NCBI RefSeq assembly: GCF_001583495.1
Contig: NZ_LQAQ01000119.1
Coordinates: forward strand, 1-64,000
DNA length: 64,000 nt
Direction of reading: 5' to 3'
DNA from: Flammeovirga sp. SJP92
GTDB lineage: Bacteria; Bacteroidota; Bacteroidia; Cytophagales; Flammeovirgaceae
In this document: piece after piece, positions 25,990 through 36,323 of the stretch
Numbering within the stretch: position 1 is the first letter of the stretch
Layout: each line of letters begins with the position of its first letter
The notes under the pieces: generated by a model
Told to the model about the DNA's origin: nothing
What the model saw: only the letters and a program-made list of their open reading frames with translations
The model's database searches: none
Made by a program: the position numbers and the translations under genes

Positions 25990-27858
25990 ATGAAATATCA
26001 TTACAAAGGTCTTTTTTTAATTTTAGCTATCTGTTGGCAAACTACATTATTTGCTCAACAAAAACGCCCGAATATCGTTTGGCTCACATCTGAGGATAAT
26101 TCAGCCAATTGGTACAGGCTGTACAATCCAGAACATGGAGCACCAATGCCGAATATTGAGAAATTAGCAGAAGGTGGATTGGTTTTTAATCATGCTTACT
26201 CGAATGCTCCAGTTTGCTCAACGGCAAGAAGTACAATTATTTCAGGTGTTTATGCTCCAAAAACAGGTGTGCATTTTCACCGTCCTCAAGAGAAAGTACA
26301 CATGCCTCAAGGATTAAAAATGTTCCCAAAATACCTTAGAGAAGCGGGGTATTATACTACCAATAACAATAAACAGGATTATAACTTCACAAAGGAAGAA
26401 GTAGAAGGTGTTTGGGACGAAAGCTCTAAGAAAGCCACTTTTAGAAATAGAAAGCCCAATCAACCGTTCTTTCATGTTCAAAATTTTGCCGACACACATG
26501 AAAGCCAAATGTTTGGTCCTCTTAAATCACATGTTGAAGATATAGGAGAGCCTGATAATGTTGATTTATTTCCTTACCATCCTGATACACCCATTTTTAG
26601 ACAGAAGTATGCACAGTATATTTCATTAAATCACCATGTTGACAAGAGAATTGGTAAGATTGTAAAACAATTGGAAGAAGATGGTTTGTTGGATGATACT
26701 TTCATTTTCCATTATGGAGACCATGGCGGAGTGCTTCCGGGTGGAAAAGGTTATGCTCACAATGACGGTTTGCAAGTGGCCATGGTAGTTTATGTGCCTG
26801 AAAATTGGAAGCACCTAGCACCTGCTTCTAAAGGCTCTAGAGTGGATGGCTTTGTAGAATTTGTTGATTTGTCTGCCACCGTATTGCACCTTGCAGGAAT
26901 TCCAGTACCAGAGCAAATAGATGGAAAACCATTTTTAGGTGAAGGTGTGACTTTAAAAGAATTGGATAAAAGAGATGAGGCATTTGGTTATGCGGACCGT
27001 TTTGATGAGAAATATGATTTGGTACGTTTCCTCCGAAAAGGGAAATACAGTTATTGGAGAAGCTATCAGCCGTTTAATTTTGATGGTTTACATAATTTCT
27101 ACCGTTACAAACAACCGGCTTTTAGAGAGTGGAGAGATTTAGTGAGAAAAGGAGAGTTGGAAGAAGTACAGGAGGCTTTTTATCGATCACGTTTGCCAGA
27201 GCAATTGTATAATTTAGAAAATGACCCTCATGAAATCAATAACTTGGCTAATGACCCAGCTTACAAGAAGGTGTTATTAGAAATGCGAAAAATAATGCAA
27301 GACCGTGTAAAAGGAATGCCTGATTTATCATTTTATCCAGAACCTACATTTTTAAAACTAAGTAAAGGAGATGGAGTAGCTTTTGGCAAAGAAAATAAAA
27401 GTCAAATCAATAAATTAATCAACCTTGCAGACTTACAACTTTTACCTTTCAAAAAAGCGAAGAAAGGAATAGAAAAAGCATTGCATTCTGATGATGCTAT
27501 GGAACGTTATTGGGCTTTGATCAATTGCAGTGCGTATGGAAAAGAAGCATCTCTTTTTTATGAGACTGCTAAGGAATTAGCCTCTTCTGATCCCGACCTG
27601 CTAGTACGAACACGTGCTGCTGAATTTCTAGGACTTACAGAAACAGTTGACCCAAAACCTTTAATACTAGATATTTTGGATCATTGTAAAGATCCTATCG
27701 AGACCAATTTTGTCTTAAATACAGTTGTATTATTAATGGATGCCAAAGGTATGGAGATTGATTTGGAAACGATAGAAAATGCAAAGTGGTCTAAGTTTGA
27801 AGGTCTAGTGCCTAGAAGAATTGAATATTTGAAAGAATTGGCACAGAAGAATATGTAA
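25990..27858 (+). CDS. Atypical S1 sulfatase with C-terminal HEAT-like region
   Basis: A 622-residue protein from ATG 25990, which gives signal peptide ...TTLFAQ. The N-terminal metal site is WLTSEDNSANWY, with Glu35-Asp36 where most sulfatases have Asp-Asp. The maturation motif is CSTAR at residues 76-80 instead of C-x-P-S-R. The second metal site is FHYGDHGGVLPGGKGY. These features resemble the N-sulfoglucosamine sulfohydrolase-like branch. The last 130 residues (ALHSDDAMERYWALINCSAYG, DLLVRTRAAEFLGL) look like HEAT-type helical repeats. CxxxR without the central Pro-Ser can still be matured by some systems, so it may be active. A terminator follows. Confidence 0.85.
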   Translation: MKYHYKGLFLILAICWQTTLFAQQKRPNIVWLTSEDNSANWYRLYNPEHGAPMPNIEKLAEGGLVFNHAYSNAPVCSTARSTIISGVYAPKTGVHFHRPQEKVHMPQGLKMFPKYLREAGYYTTNNNKQDYNFTKEEVEGVWDESSKKATFRNRKPNQPFFHVQNFADTHESQMFGPLKSHVEDIGEPDNVDLFPYHPDTPIFRQKYAQYISLNHHVDKRIGKIVKQLEEDGLLDDTFIFHYGDHGGVLPGGKGYAHNDGLQVAMVVYVPENWKHLAPASKGSRVDGFVEFVDLSATVLHLAGIPVPEQIDGKPFLGEGVTLKELDKRDEAFGYADRFDEKYDLVRFLRKGKYSYWRSYQPFNFDGLHNFYRYKQPAFREWRDLVRKGELEEVQEAFYRSRLPEQLYNLENDPHEINNLANDPAYKKVLLEMRKIMQDRVKGMPDLSFYPEPTFLKLSKGDGVAFGKENKSQINKLINLADLQLLPFKKAKKGIEKALHSDDAMERYWALINCSAYGKEASLFYETAKELASSDPDLLVRTRAAEFLGLTETVDPKPLILDILDHCKDPIETNFVLNTVVLLMDAKGMEIDLETIENAKWSKFEGLVPRRIEYLKELAQKNM

Positions 27859-28348
27859 AACTGTATTCGTAAACTATTTTTATTTGAACCTTATAGACTG
27901 TCAAATCTATAGAAGTAAAGTAGTGACTTTAATGGCCTTGAAGGGAATTTAGCTTTTGCCTTCAAGGCCTTGATTTTTTTGTTTCGTTTTGGCTTAACAT
28001 AAAAATGAAGTTAGAGAACCTTATATACTTATATTAATGCTTATTGTACGTAAACGAAAACTCAACTCACAATACCTCATCATTTAAAGCACATATGGCA
28101 AACTTTCAATTGAAAATCAGGGGATAAATTTAAAAGTAGAAATTTCACCATGCTTTTATGATAGATTCAAATAAAAAAGCAAATGAATATTCCGTAATTT
28201 TTGATTAATATAAAATTTTGATCCTTGAAACGTTAATAACTGTAATTAAAAATGAAATTGGAATAAATTCTGTAACAGATTATAAACAAGCTAACAATCA
28301 ATTTTAGAATAGAAATTATCGTCAATCAAAGCACAAACAATATACACT
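27859..28348. other. Gap after the atypical sulfatase
   Basis: About 490 AT-rich bases. It holds the terminator at 27934-27980 and no gene that can be supported. Confidence 0.5.
27934..27980 (+). terminator. Terminator after atypical sulfatase
   Basis: GGCCTTGAAGG (27934-27944) pairs perfectly with CCTTCAAGGCC (27959-27969), followed by TTGATTTTTTTG. Confidence 0.85.
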
Positions 28349-28669
28349 ATGTTAATTTGGTCAGGTAGAGGAATTCTCTCTTTATTCGTATTTATTGGAA
28401 GTATAATAATTTTTTCATTGGTACTCCCTCAATCTCTAGAAGCAGACTACAAAATTGTTTTTAGTTTCATCACCACAGCCCTGTTTTCTTGGTTTATGGG
28501 AAAACGATGGAATGCTTCAGAAGAGCATGAGATTTTGGATGAAACAACAGGTAAGAAGGTGGTTTTTAGAGAAATGAGTCATTCTTTTTTCTGGATTAAA
28601 ATGCAGTATTGGGGATTGATCTCAGGGGTTTTAGGCCTTTCACTTTTCGCGACAATAGCATTTGAATAA
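28349..28669 (+). CDS. Small integral membrane protein, unknown function
   Basis: A 106-residue protein. Three hydrophobic segments are visible: about 7-26 (ILSLFVFIGSIIIFSLVL), 33-48 (YKIVFSFITTALFSWFMG) and 85-105 (YWGLISGVLGLSLFATIAF), with a polar loop between the second and third. No family was recognised. It stands alone between the sulfatase and the reverse-strand GH86 gene and converges on the latter. Confidence 0.65.
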   Translation: MLIWSGRGILSLFVFIGSIIIFSLVLPQSLEADYKIVFSFITTALFSWFMGKRWNASEEHEILDETTGKKVVFREMSHSFFWIKMQYWGLISGVLGLSLFATIAFE

Positions 28670-28692
28670 TAATTATAAGAAGATAAGGGTGT

Positions 28693-28728
28693 AAAAAAAG
28701 CCTTCAGAATGAACCATTTCCGAAGGCC
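28693..28728 (-). terminator. Terminator of reverse-strand GH86 gene
   Basis: On the reverse strand GCCTTCGG...CTGAAGGC forms the stem and is followed by TTTTTTT, about 50 bases past the GH86 stop. Confidence 0.8.
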
Positions 28729-28778
28729 TAGATGTTATAAACATCTTTTTTAAACACTATTAAATTGAATGTTTGAAT

Positions 28779-30728
28779 TTACTTTACTACTTGTTTTTCT
28801 TTTGTAATTTTTAATGTAACACTACTTACATGTCCTCCATTATCAGGATAAGTAACCTTTACCTTGTTATTTTCGGCCAGTAGATCTTGAGGAATTTCAA
28901 CATTAATAAGCGTGAAATATTGTGCCCTTAGATGTTGTGATTGTCCTTGTATTTCTTGATGATATTTTACTTCTTTTCCATTAATACTAACTGTAGGGAA
29001 AGCTACTGTATGATGCGGTCTGCCAATACCAATTCTAAGTTGAGCAGTAACAGTCTTGTTGACATCTACTCCTTTAAAATCATATTCAAAGCTCTTATTA
29101 GCTGTGATTTCCTCTAAAATGTTATCAGAATAATATTTCGATTCAGCAATCTCTTTATTTGGGTTAGCCCCTTCCTTCAATTCTACCTTAACAATAGCTG
29201 TTGCTTCGCTCTCCAATGTAATTCCGTGATTGAAATCGATGTTTTCATTACTCAAAGTAGGTTGATGCTCTTTGAGATAGAGTTGTTTGACACTAGTAGA
29301 TTTGATATTATTTTTATTGAAGCCTAAAGTATTCAAATGAATATTTTGGACGTCTCTTTTTAGATTACTTACAATAATATAAGCTGTGTTTCCATCAATA
29401 TATGCATCAGTCAATAAGTTTTGATTGACCGAAGAAGTCTGTACTCTTTGCCCTTTCACTTCAGACCATAATTCATAAAATTTGATCTGTTCTGTGAAAA
29501 CCCATTTTTCACTTTCACCTTCCAACTCAAACTCTTGTCTCAATAAACGCCACGGGTAAGGATTCTTTTTACGGCCCCATTCCGCTTTTGGAATCATAAA
29601 AGGAATCGCTTTTAAAATATGGTTTGGACGTTGCATAAACTGCATCATCATTGGACTCATAGATTTCATAAAATCCCAATCTCTTTCTGCAAACCAAGGT
29701 TTCCATTCCGTAGAGTGGTCACGACCGCCATACTCAGAGATTAACAGAGGAATGATTTTACCGTATTTCGCCATGCTGTAAGACTCCATCAAATCCAAAG
29801 TAGCTTCAATTCTACCACCAGTATAATTAATTGGCCCATCAAAAGTGCTTGGATCATTATCACTTAAGTGATGTTTATTAAAGTCATAAAGATGAATAGA
29901 GATAAAGTCCATGTATTCCCCAGACATATCGTAAAAAAGTTGCATGCGCTCATTCCACTGCTCAAAATTTCGATCATCAAAAAATGGGAAAGCGGCAGTA
30001 TACCCGCCAATCATTACTTCTTGATTATGTTTCTTGAAAGCCACAGAGGCGTCATTGTGAAATTGGAAAATCTCTTTCACTGGTTTTCTATCACTTTCCT
30101 CTTTCACGCCGTCAATCAGTTCATAAAGAGGCTCATTGATCACCTCCACATATTTCGGTCTTAAAGGACCTTTTGTAATTGGTTCACCTTCATTTCTATA
30201 AAATTCATTGATGAATTGTCCCATAAAGTCACCGATGGCATCACCACCTTGGATTGTCCAACCCTTTTCAGGTTCTTTTAGGTTAGAAGAGTGCCCCGTC
30301 CAGAAATAATGTACTTGCCCACCTACCATTTCATCTACATGAGGTTCGTATTGATGTGTGTTCTTTCCATTTTTTCCATAAACAGTCAAACGATATTTCT
30401 TCCCTGCTTTTTTCATGTATTTAGGGTCGACATATCCTTTCTTCTTTGTATTTTCAGTAGAACGTTGCATTACTCCACCCATAATACCGTTGTTTCTTCC
30501 TAAGTACACATCAAGATCATTGATTACATAATCCTTTAACTCTTCTAGACCTTTAAAGTCATTTTCCATTTGAGTGGAATGTAAAACAATGTATTTTTTT
30601 CTGTCAAAATCTGAATACCCCTCTACCGAATATTTTGTGTCAAACGCCACTTTTACCTCCGAGGTTTGCCCAAAGGAAAAATAGGGGATAATCAAGAATA
30701 AGATTGATAAGAGTCGTGAAGTTTTCAT
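28779..30728 (-). CDS. GH86 endo-beta-agarase/porphyranase without T9SS tail
   Basis: A 649-residue GH86 enzyme with signal peptide ending FSFGQ. The TIM-barrel (clan A) catalytic pair is likely E199 in EVINEPLYE (acid/base) and E332 in LLISEYGGRDH (nucleophile). Other family stretches are HYFWTGHSS, GGYTAAFPFFDD and MDFISIHLYDF. Two C-terminal beta domains follow (about 430-649). Unlike the second GH86 of this PUL it ends without a sorting domain, so it is probably periplasmic or differently anchored. GH86 members cut agarose or porphyran internally; which of the two cannot be told. It stands on the opposite strand from the main PUL, downstream of the TPR regulator but separated from it by a terminator. 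Confidence 0.9.
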   Translation of the reverse strand: MKTSRLLSILFLIIPYFSFGQTSEVKVAFDTKYSVEGYSDFDRKKYIVLHSTQMENDFKGLEELKDYVINDLDVYLGRNNGIMGGVMQRSTENTKKKGYVDPKYMKKAGKKYRLTVYGKNGKNTHQYEPHVDEMVGGQVHYFWTGHSSNLKEPEKGWTIQGGDAIGDFMGQFINEFYRNEGEPITKGPLRPKYVEVINEPLYELIDGVKEESDRKPVKEIFQFHNDASVAFKKHNQEVMIGGYTAAFPFFDDRNFEQWNERMQLFYDMSGEYMDFISIHLYDFNKHHLSDNDPSTFDGPINYTGGRIEATLDLMESYSMAKYGKIIPLLISEYGGRDHSTEWKPWFAERDWDFMKSMSPMMMQFMQRPNHILKAIPFMIPKAEWGRKKNPYPWRLLRQEFELEGESEKWVFTEQIKFYELWSEVKGQRVQTSSVNQNLLTDAYIDGNTAYIIVSNLKRDVQNIHLNTLGFNKNNIKSTSVKQLYLKEHQPTLSNENIDFNHGITLESEATAIVKVELKEGANPNKEIAESKYYSDNILEEITANKSFEYDFKGVDVNKTVTAQLRIGIGRPHHTVAFPTVSINGKEVKYHQEIQGQSQHLRAQYFTLINVEIPQDLLAENNKVKVTYPDNGGHVSSVTLKITKEKQVVK

Positions 30729-31217
30729 TTCATTTAAATTCTATTTTGGATAAAATTGTTCGCTTCAAAACTAAATAATTGAATTGGCCGGAAATAACAA
30801 TATAATAATGTGTTGAGGAGGAATCTATTGAAAACAAGCTGTTTTTATGGGTTGTTGAGGTGTTGTCTAGTTATAGGAAATGAAAAACCTCATCGGCTGT
30901 CCAATTGACAGATGATGAGGTGAGTTTTTTTGCCCTTAAAAAGCGTGTATTTTTTCCCTTCTAGTTTTACTTGATGGATCTATTATATCATTTCATGTAG
31001 TTTTTTTATCGAGTATATTACTTATGACAATATATTAGGTCTTTATAAATCCAACCTTTTATAGGCTGTATATACTTGAATCAGCTTGTTACAGCAAAAC
31101 CATGTTTCATATGAATTTGACCGGACAGGAAGCTTTCTTATATCTTTTACGAAAGAAGTAAGCTTTTAATAAGTTGGTATGGGTGTTAAAGCTCAAGACC
31201 CATACCACTTACTATTT
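30729..31217. other. Gap between GH86 and TPR regulator genes
   Basis: About 490 bases with no gene. It contains the two-way terminator hairpin at 30888-30931 and, between it and the GH86 start, presumably the GH86 promoter, for which no convincing box was found. Confidence 0.5.
30888..30931. terminator. Bidirectional terminator hairpin
   Basis: CCTCATC (30888-30894) and GATGAGG (30914-30920) form the stem, with an inner GTC/GAC pair set. T-runs lie on both sides (GAGTTTTTTT on the + strand, TTTTTC on the - strand). On the reverse strand it would end the regulator transcript. Confidence 0.65.
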
Positions 31218-32903
31218 TTATCCAATATTGGAGATAAACTCCTCTAGGTTATCTTGTCTGGACAGCCCCAGTTTTTTACGTAATCTGTATCTAGTGGTGT
31301 GTACTGATTCCGTAGAGATACCCAGAAGCTTCGCCATACCTTTACTGTCGAAGTTTAATTTGATTAAAGCACAAATCTTCTGATCGCCTTGTGTCAACTT
31401 AGGGAACTGTTTGTGGAGTTCTTTATAGAAGTTACCGTTGACTTCCACAAATCGAGCCTCAAACTCTTTCCAGTTGTTATTGGTATTTAAGTTGATCTTC
31501 TTCGAAAGTTTATTGATTTGATTAGCGTCAGGCTCTTTTTTCAATTCAGTCAATTCCTTTTTGATTTCCGCTAAAGTTTCTTCATGTTGAATAATTTGAA
31601 GGACAGAGGCGGTCAGTTCTTTGTTTTTAATTTCAAGGACCTCTTTAATTTTCTCCTCTTCCATTTTTTGTTTCTCAATAAAGAACTTCTTGTCAGCTTT
31701 ATATTTATTTCTAAGGTTTCTGTATACAAAGAATACCACTAAGACTAGAGCAGAGATTGTAATGTAAAATATAATATTTCTAAGGTAGTTGATTTTACTT
31801 TCCTGCGTAAGACGCTCCAATTCCCTTTTCTGTTGAAGCTCCTTTTGATATTCTTGTTCTTTTCTGTACTGATCCTTGATCTCCAGGAATTTTTTGTTGT
31901 TGTTGCTTCTACTACCATATTGTCTCTCATTTAGCTCCTTAGACTTTAAAAGGTATTGATAAGCTTCTTTTGTTTTGCCCATCTTTAATTTCACCTTCGA
32001 AAGCTCATTATTAATAATAGGTAAAAGGTCAGAGTGACTTTTATGTCGCATACCTGCTTCAAGTGCACTGTGGTAGAACTGCTCACTTTTTTGAAGTTGA
32101 TTCTTTTTCTGATAAATATTACCGATAAAATAATGAAAGATGACAAGATAACTATGCTGGTATCTCGTGAAAAATTCATCTAAAGGAAGTAACCGATCCA
32201 AAGCTTTATCATATTCTTCATCTTCATAAAGCAAGTAGCCATATTCCGCTTCAATAAAACTATTGTCATTTCTTTCCTCTGTAGCTTCAATAATACTGTT
32301 CTTTTGAAGAATACAAGTGTCAAGGTAAGCTCTTGCTTGTTCTATGTCTCCACTCTTTCTAGCGATTGTTGCTTTAGCGTAATAGTTATCGACAAGAATA
32401 TATTGATCTATACTTTCATTGTTTTTGCAAATAGAAATTGCTTGATCGAAATATTCATTTGAAAGTTTATTTCTTTCATAAAAACTATAGAGCCATCCAA
32501 GCCCATTATAGATGTGTACTCTTAAAAGGTCATCCTCTAATTGATTGGCCAGAGACAGCGCATTCCAATAGCCGTCATAAGCATGTCCGAAGTTTCCATT
32601 ATGTGCATATAAATAAGATAAACTTGTTAAAGATTTTACCCAAAAAACACTGTCTTTAGATTTTATTGATTCAGAGATGGCGTACTGATAAAGTGAGATG
32701 GCGCTATCCGGTTGGAGGAATTTTAACATTTCTGCTTCCTCGTAAATTTTTTGTGTAAAATTTACACTCAATTTTTCCTGAACACCCTCTTTTTTGTCCC
32801 TATCAATTAAGGGGGAGGAATTGTTATTTTGAAAAACCCCACCAAAAATTGAAATTTTACCAATTAAAAAAGTAAATAAAATAAGTAATATTTGTCTAGT
32901 CAT
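31218..32903 (-). CDS. Membrane-anchored TPR regulator with LuxR-type HTH
   Basis: A 561-residue protein: signal or anchor at the N-terminus, about 6 TPR-like helical pairs (about 50-330, for example FGHAYDGYWNALSLANQ, EYDKALDRLLPLDEF), one transmembrane helix (IIFYITISALVLVVFFVY, about 370-387) and a charged coiled coil. The C-terminal HTH reads LTQGDQKICALIKLNFDSKG, AKLLGISTESVHTTRYRLRKKLGL. This arrangement is common in Bacteroidetes as a membrane-bound one-component regulator, with TPRs outside the cytoplasm and HTH inside. It is transcribed away from the SusC gene of PUL 2 across a 274-base shared region, so it is the best candidate for control of PUL 2. The inducer is unknown. Confidence 0.85.
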   Translation of the reverse strand: MTRQILLILFTFLIGKISIFGGVFQNNNSSPLIDRDKKEGVQEKLSVNFTQKIYEEAEMLKFLQPDSAISLYQYAISESIKSKDSVFWVKSLTSLSYLYAHNGNFGHAYDGYWNALSLANQLEDDLLRVHIYNGLGWLYSFYERNKLSNEYFDQAISICKNNESIDQYILVDNYYAKATIARKSGDIEQARAYLDTCILQKNSIIEATEERNDNSFIEAEYGYLLYEDEEYDKALDRLLPLDEFFTRYQHSYLVIFHYFIGNIYQKKNQLQKSEQFYHSALEAGMRHKSHSDLLPIINNELSKVKLKMGKTKEAYQYLLKSKELNERQYGSRSNNNKKFLEIKDQYRKEQEYQKELQQKRELERLTQESKINYLRNIIFYITISALVLVVFFVYRNLRNKYKADKKFFIEKQKMEEEKIKEVLEIKNKELTASVLQIIQHEETLAEIKKELTELKKEPDANQINKLSKKINLNTNNNWKEFEARFVEVNGNFYKELHKQFPKLTQGDQKICALIKLNFDSKGMAKLLGISTESVHTTRYRLRKKLGLSRQDNLEEFISNIG

Positions 32904-33177
32904 AATTCATAAAAAGTAATGTTTTTGTAATATTTAATTTGTTGATAATTAGTTAATTATGTATTTTGTGTTTAGAAAATTGTTGAGTTCTGAGTACCAT
33001 AAATTCGGTTTGTACAGTTTTGATCTAGTCAAATATAGAGCAAATAAATTTATAAACACTCATATTTGTTAAAGGTTTCGCAGACACTTATAATTTTTAT
33101 TTAGCCAGTCGCTAATTGTATTTGAAATGAAATGAAAAGCAGACTAGCTCTTTAATCTTAATTAACTTTTTACAAGT

Positions 33178-36100
33178 ATGAGTAAAGCTTATCTTATTTT
33201 AAAATTCATTCTGACTTGCTTTATACTGTCTACATTCAGCATGGAGAGTATGGCACAAGAAGTTCAAGAGAATGTTTTGAAAGGGCGAGTGATAGACACT
33301 GAAACAGGTGAGCCTATCCCAGGGGTGAATATCGTTATTCAAAAAACTAGCAAAGGTACTACTACAAATTTTGACGGTAATTTTTCATTAGGCGTAGCTC
33401 CAGGAGAATCTATTGTAGTAAGCTACATTGGATACCAGGATCAAGTGATTTTGGTGGGCAACCAGACTAACATTGAAGTGAAATTGATGGTAGATGTAGA
33501 GGCACTAGATGAAGTAGTTGTAATTGGTTACGGTACTCAAACCAAGAAAGAGATTACAGGTTCTGTAGGATCTGTAAAATCAGAAGACATCTTGAAAGTA
33601 CCAACATCAGATCTTGGTGAGTCATTACAAGGTCAAATCGCAGGTGTAGATGTTCAAGCAAGTTCAGGACGTCCTGGTGCTGAAGCGAACATTCAAATCC
33701 GTGGTGTAGTTTCAGCTAAGTCGGCAGGTTCTCCACTTTACATTGTAGATGGTATCCCTTTTCAAGGAAATCCAAACATCGCACCAGAACAAATTAAAAG
33801 TATTGATGTACTAAAAGATGGTGCAGCAGCATCAGTTTATGGTACAAGAGCAGCAGGTGGTGTAATTTTGATTACAACAAAAAGAGGTGAGCAAGGGAAG
33901 TTGTCAGTTGATTTCTCAGCTTACGCAGGTATTCAAAACATCACATCAAACACTCCTCTTAATAATCACCAAGAGCAGTTGTATGTAGATCACAACAGAA
34001 TCACAGCAGAAGGTGGTATGCAGAATTTGTACTTATTCAACCCTAACGCTGGATACAACAATTCAGATTATGTAGGAGATGTACAAAACAACAACGCATC
34101 GATCCAATCGTACAACTTAGGTGTTTCAGGAGGATCTGAGCATTTGAAATTTAATGTTTCAACCAACTACTTCAACCAAGACGGTGTATTGATCAATTCT
34201 GGTTTTGAGCGTTTCACTACACGTATGAACGGTGAGTATACTCAAGGGAAATTCAAAGCTTTCGCATCAGTGGGTATCACAGATGAGAAAAGAGAGCAAG
34301 AGCCTTGGGGATTATACGAATTAGCAATTGCTCAAAAACCTTGGGTTCCAGCTTTAGATCAAAACACGCAAGTTGGCGGTAATGGTTTAGTAGTAGAAAC
34401 AGAGCAGGTAGAGAACTTCGGTTACTTAGCTACTCAGCTTTCAAATGAGAACAACACAGACGTAATGTCAACGAACTTGGCATTAGCATTAGAGTATGAA
34501 ATTATTGATGGATTAAAATATAAAGCGAGTTTTGGTAGAAATACTTACTCTTCTGAAAACGTATTTTTCCAACCTCAATTATTGATCTACAGAGAAGACG
34601 GTACATTAGCAGCAGGTGCTTCTCAAATGGAATCAAGAATGACGATCAATAACTACTTATCGAATTCAACAACTTTTGAGAACATTCTTTCATACAACAA
34701 AACATTCGGTCGTCACACACTAGGTTTAACAGCAGTATACTCATTTGAAGAGTATAACAATGAAACAAGAAGTGTATTGACAGAAGGTTTATTAGATAAC
34801 CAAACAAAAGTATTGAGTGCAGGTTCAGTGGCTTTCTTACCACAGCAATATGTATCAACCAATACATTGGTAGGTAAAATGTTTAGAGCTCAATATAATT
34901 ACGATAACCGTTATTTAGTTTCGTTATCTGTAAGAAATGATGGGTCATCTAACTTCTCAAAAGATAACAGATACGGTACATTCTACGGTGCTTCGGCAGG
35001 TTGGAATATCAGTGAGGAAGAGTTTTTCAAAAGCTCATCAATTAATGAAATCGTAAATGGATTCAAGCTTCGTGGTAGTTTCGGTCAAGTGGGTAACCAA
35101 AATATTGAGCCTTACTCATTCATGCCAAGAATTGAAAGTGGTGTAGATTATACTTTCGGTTTAGGACAAAACGAAAGATTAGCGACAGGTGCTATCTTCA
35201 GAAGATATGTGAATCCAGATTTAAAATGGGAAACTACAATTTCAAGAAACATTGGTGTTGATTTGAATTTCTTGAATGACCGTTTATCATTCTCATATGA
35301 TTTCTATGTGAACAGTAAGGAAGATATGTTATTGGATCAGACAATTCCACCATCATTTGGTACTTCTGTAACGGAGCCAGCAGGTGGCAATGCAACGCCA
35401 TATACATCAATCCTTGTTAATGCAGGTAACATGGTCAACAGAGGTCATGAGGTAGCAATTACTTATAAGCACCTTCATGAAAATGGTTTCCAATGGAGCG
35501 TAAATTATACTTTCGCAAGAAACGTAAACGAAGTAACAGACTTGAATGGTGTTGATGGTTTTGCATTTAGAGGAGGTATTCCAGTACAAACTAGAGCAGG
35601 ATTCCAAGATCATACAACATTCTTAAAAGAAGGTTATCCAGCAGGTTCATTCTTCTTGTTAGAAAGCATGGGAGTGATCAAAACAGAAGAGCAGCTGAAA
35701 GCTTACAACGAAAGCTTACCAGGTGTAGAAGCAGAGATGGGTGATATGATGTACCGTGATGTAAACGGAGATGGCGTTATTGATGATAACGATAGAATAT
35801 ATGCAGGTTCAGGTCAAGCAAAATTCAACATGGGTATGGGGCTTAATGCATCTTATAAAGGATTTGATTTATTCGTTCAGATGTATTACTCACATGGTGC
35901 AAAAATCTACAACGGTGCTAACCTTTACGCATATGGTATGGGTAGACACAAAGATATGCAGTATGCTTGGACGCCAGCTAACCCTAATTCAGATATTCCA
36001 GCAGCAAGATCAAATTCGGAGCACCCGAATACAAAATCTTACTCTGATTTCTTCCTAGAGGATGGTACTTACTTACGTATCCGTAACATCACTTTGGGTT

Positions 36101-36300
36101 ACACAGTACCAAGCCACTTATTTAATAACAAAATTAGTCGTTTAAGGTTCTACATAACTGCTCAGAATCCATTTACAATTACAGGTTATAAAGGATATGA
36201 CCCAGAAGTTGGTGGAGACGGTCTTTACATGAGAGGTGTAGATACAGGTAGTTACCCAATTACAAGAAGATTCTTGGGTGGTGTGAAGTTTAACTTTTAG
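33178..36300 (+). CDS. SusC/RagA family TonB-linked transporter, PUL 2
   Basis: A 1040-residue transporter: signal peptide ending SMAQ, carboxypeptidase-regulatory-like domain (LKGRVIDTETGEPIPGVNIV, GTTTNFDGNFSL), TonB-box region EVVVIGYGTQTKKEITGSV, plug (LQGQIAGVDVQASSGRPG, PLYIVDGIP, IDVLKDGAAASVYGTRAAGG) and barrel ending RRFLGGVKFNF. It imports the oligosaccharides made by the GH86 enzymes. The SusD gene starts 23 bases later. The divergent TPR regulator gene shares its upstream region, where TTTG (33065-33068) and TAATTTTT (33091-33098) could be a weak promoter. Confidence 0.97.
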   Translation: MSKAYLILKFILTCFILSTFSMESMAQEVQENVLKGRVIDTETGEPIPGVNIVIQKTSKGTTTNFDGNFSLGVAPGESIVVSYIGYQDQVILVGNQTNIEVKLMVDVEALDEVVVIGYGTQTKKEITGSVGSVKSEDILKVPTSDLGESLQGQIAGVDVQASSGRPGAEANIQIRGVVSAKSAGSPLYIVDGIPFQGNPNIAPEQIKSIDVLKDGAAASVYGTRAAGGVILITTKRGEQGKLSVDFSAYAGIQNITSNTPLNNHQEQLYVDHNRITAEGGMQNLYLFNPNAGYNNSDYVGDVQNNNASIQSYNLGVSGGSEHLKFNVSTNYFNQDGVLINSGFERFTTRMNGEYTQGKFKAFASVGITDEKREQEPWGLYELAIAQKPWVPALDQNTQVGGNGLVVETEQVENFGYLATQLSNENNTDVMSTNLALALEYEIIDGLKYKASFGRNTYSSENVFFQPQLLIYREDGTLAAGASQMESRMTINNYLSNSTTFENILSYNKTFGRHTLGLTAVYSFEEYNNETRSVLTEGLLDNQTKVLSAGSVAFLPQQYVSTNTLVGKMFRAQYNYDNRYLVSLSVRNDGSSNFSKDNRYGTFYGASAGWNISEEEFFKSSSINEIVNGFKLRGSFGQVGNQNIEPYSFMPRIESGVDYTFGLGQNERLATGAIFRRYVNPDLKWETTISRNIGVDLNFLNDRLSFSYDFYVNSKEDMLLDQTIPPSFGTSVTEPAGGNATPYTSILVNAGNMVNRGHEVAITYKHLHENGFQWSVNYTFARNVNEVTDLNGVDGFAFRGGIPVQTRAGFQDHTTFLKEGYPAGSFFLLESMGVIKTEEQLKAYNESLPGVEAEMGDMMYRDVNGDGVIDDNDRIYAGSGQAKFNMGMGLNASYKGFDLFVQMYYSHGAKIYNGANLYAYGMGRHKDMQYAWTPANPNSDIPAARSNSEHPNTKSYSDFFLEDGTYLRIRNITLGYTVPSHLFNNKISRLRFYITAQNPFTITGYKGYDPEVGGDGLYMRGVDTGSYPITRRFLGGVKFNF

Positions 36301-36323
36301 TTAGGAAATTAAATTAAGATTCA

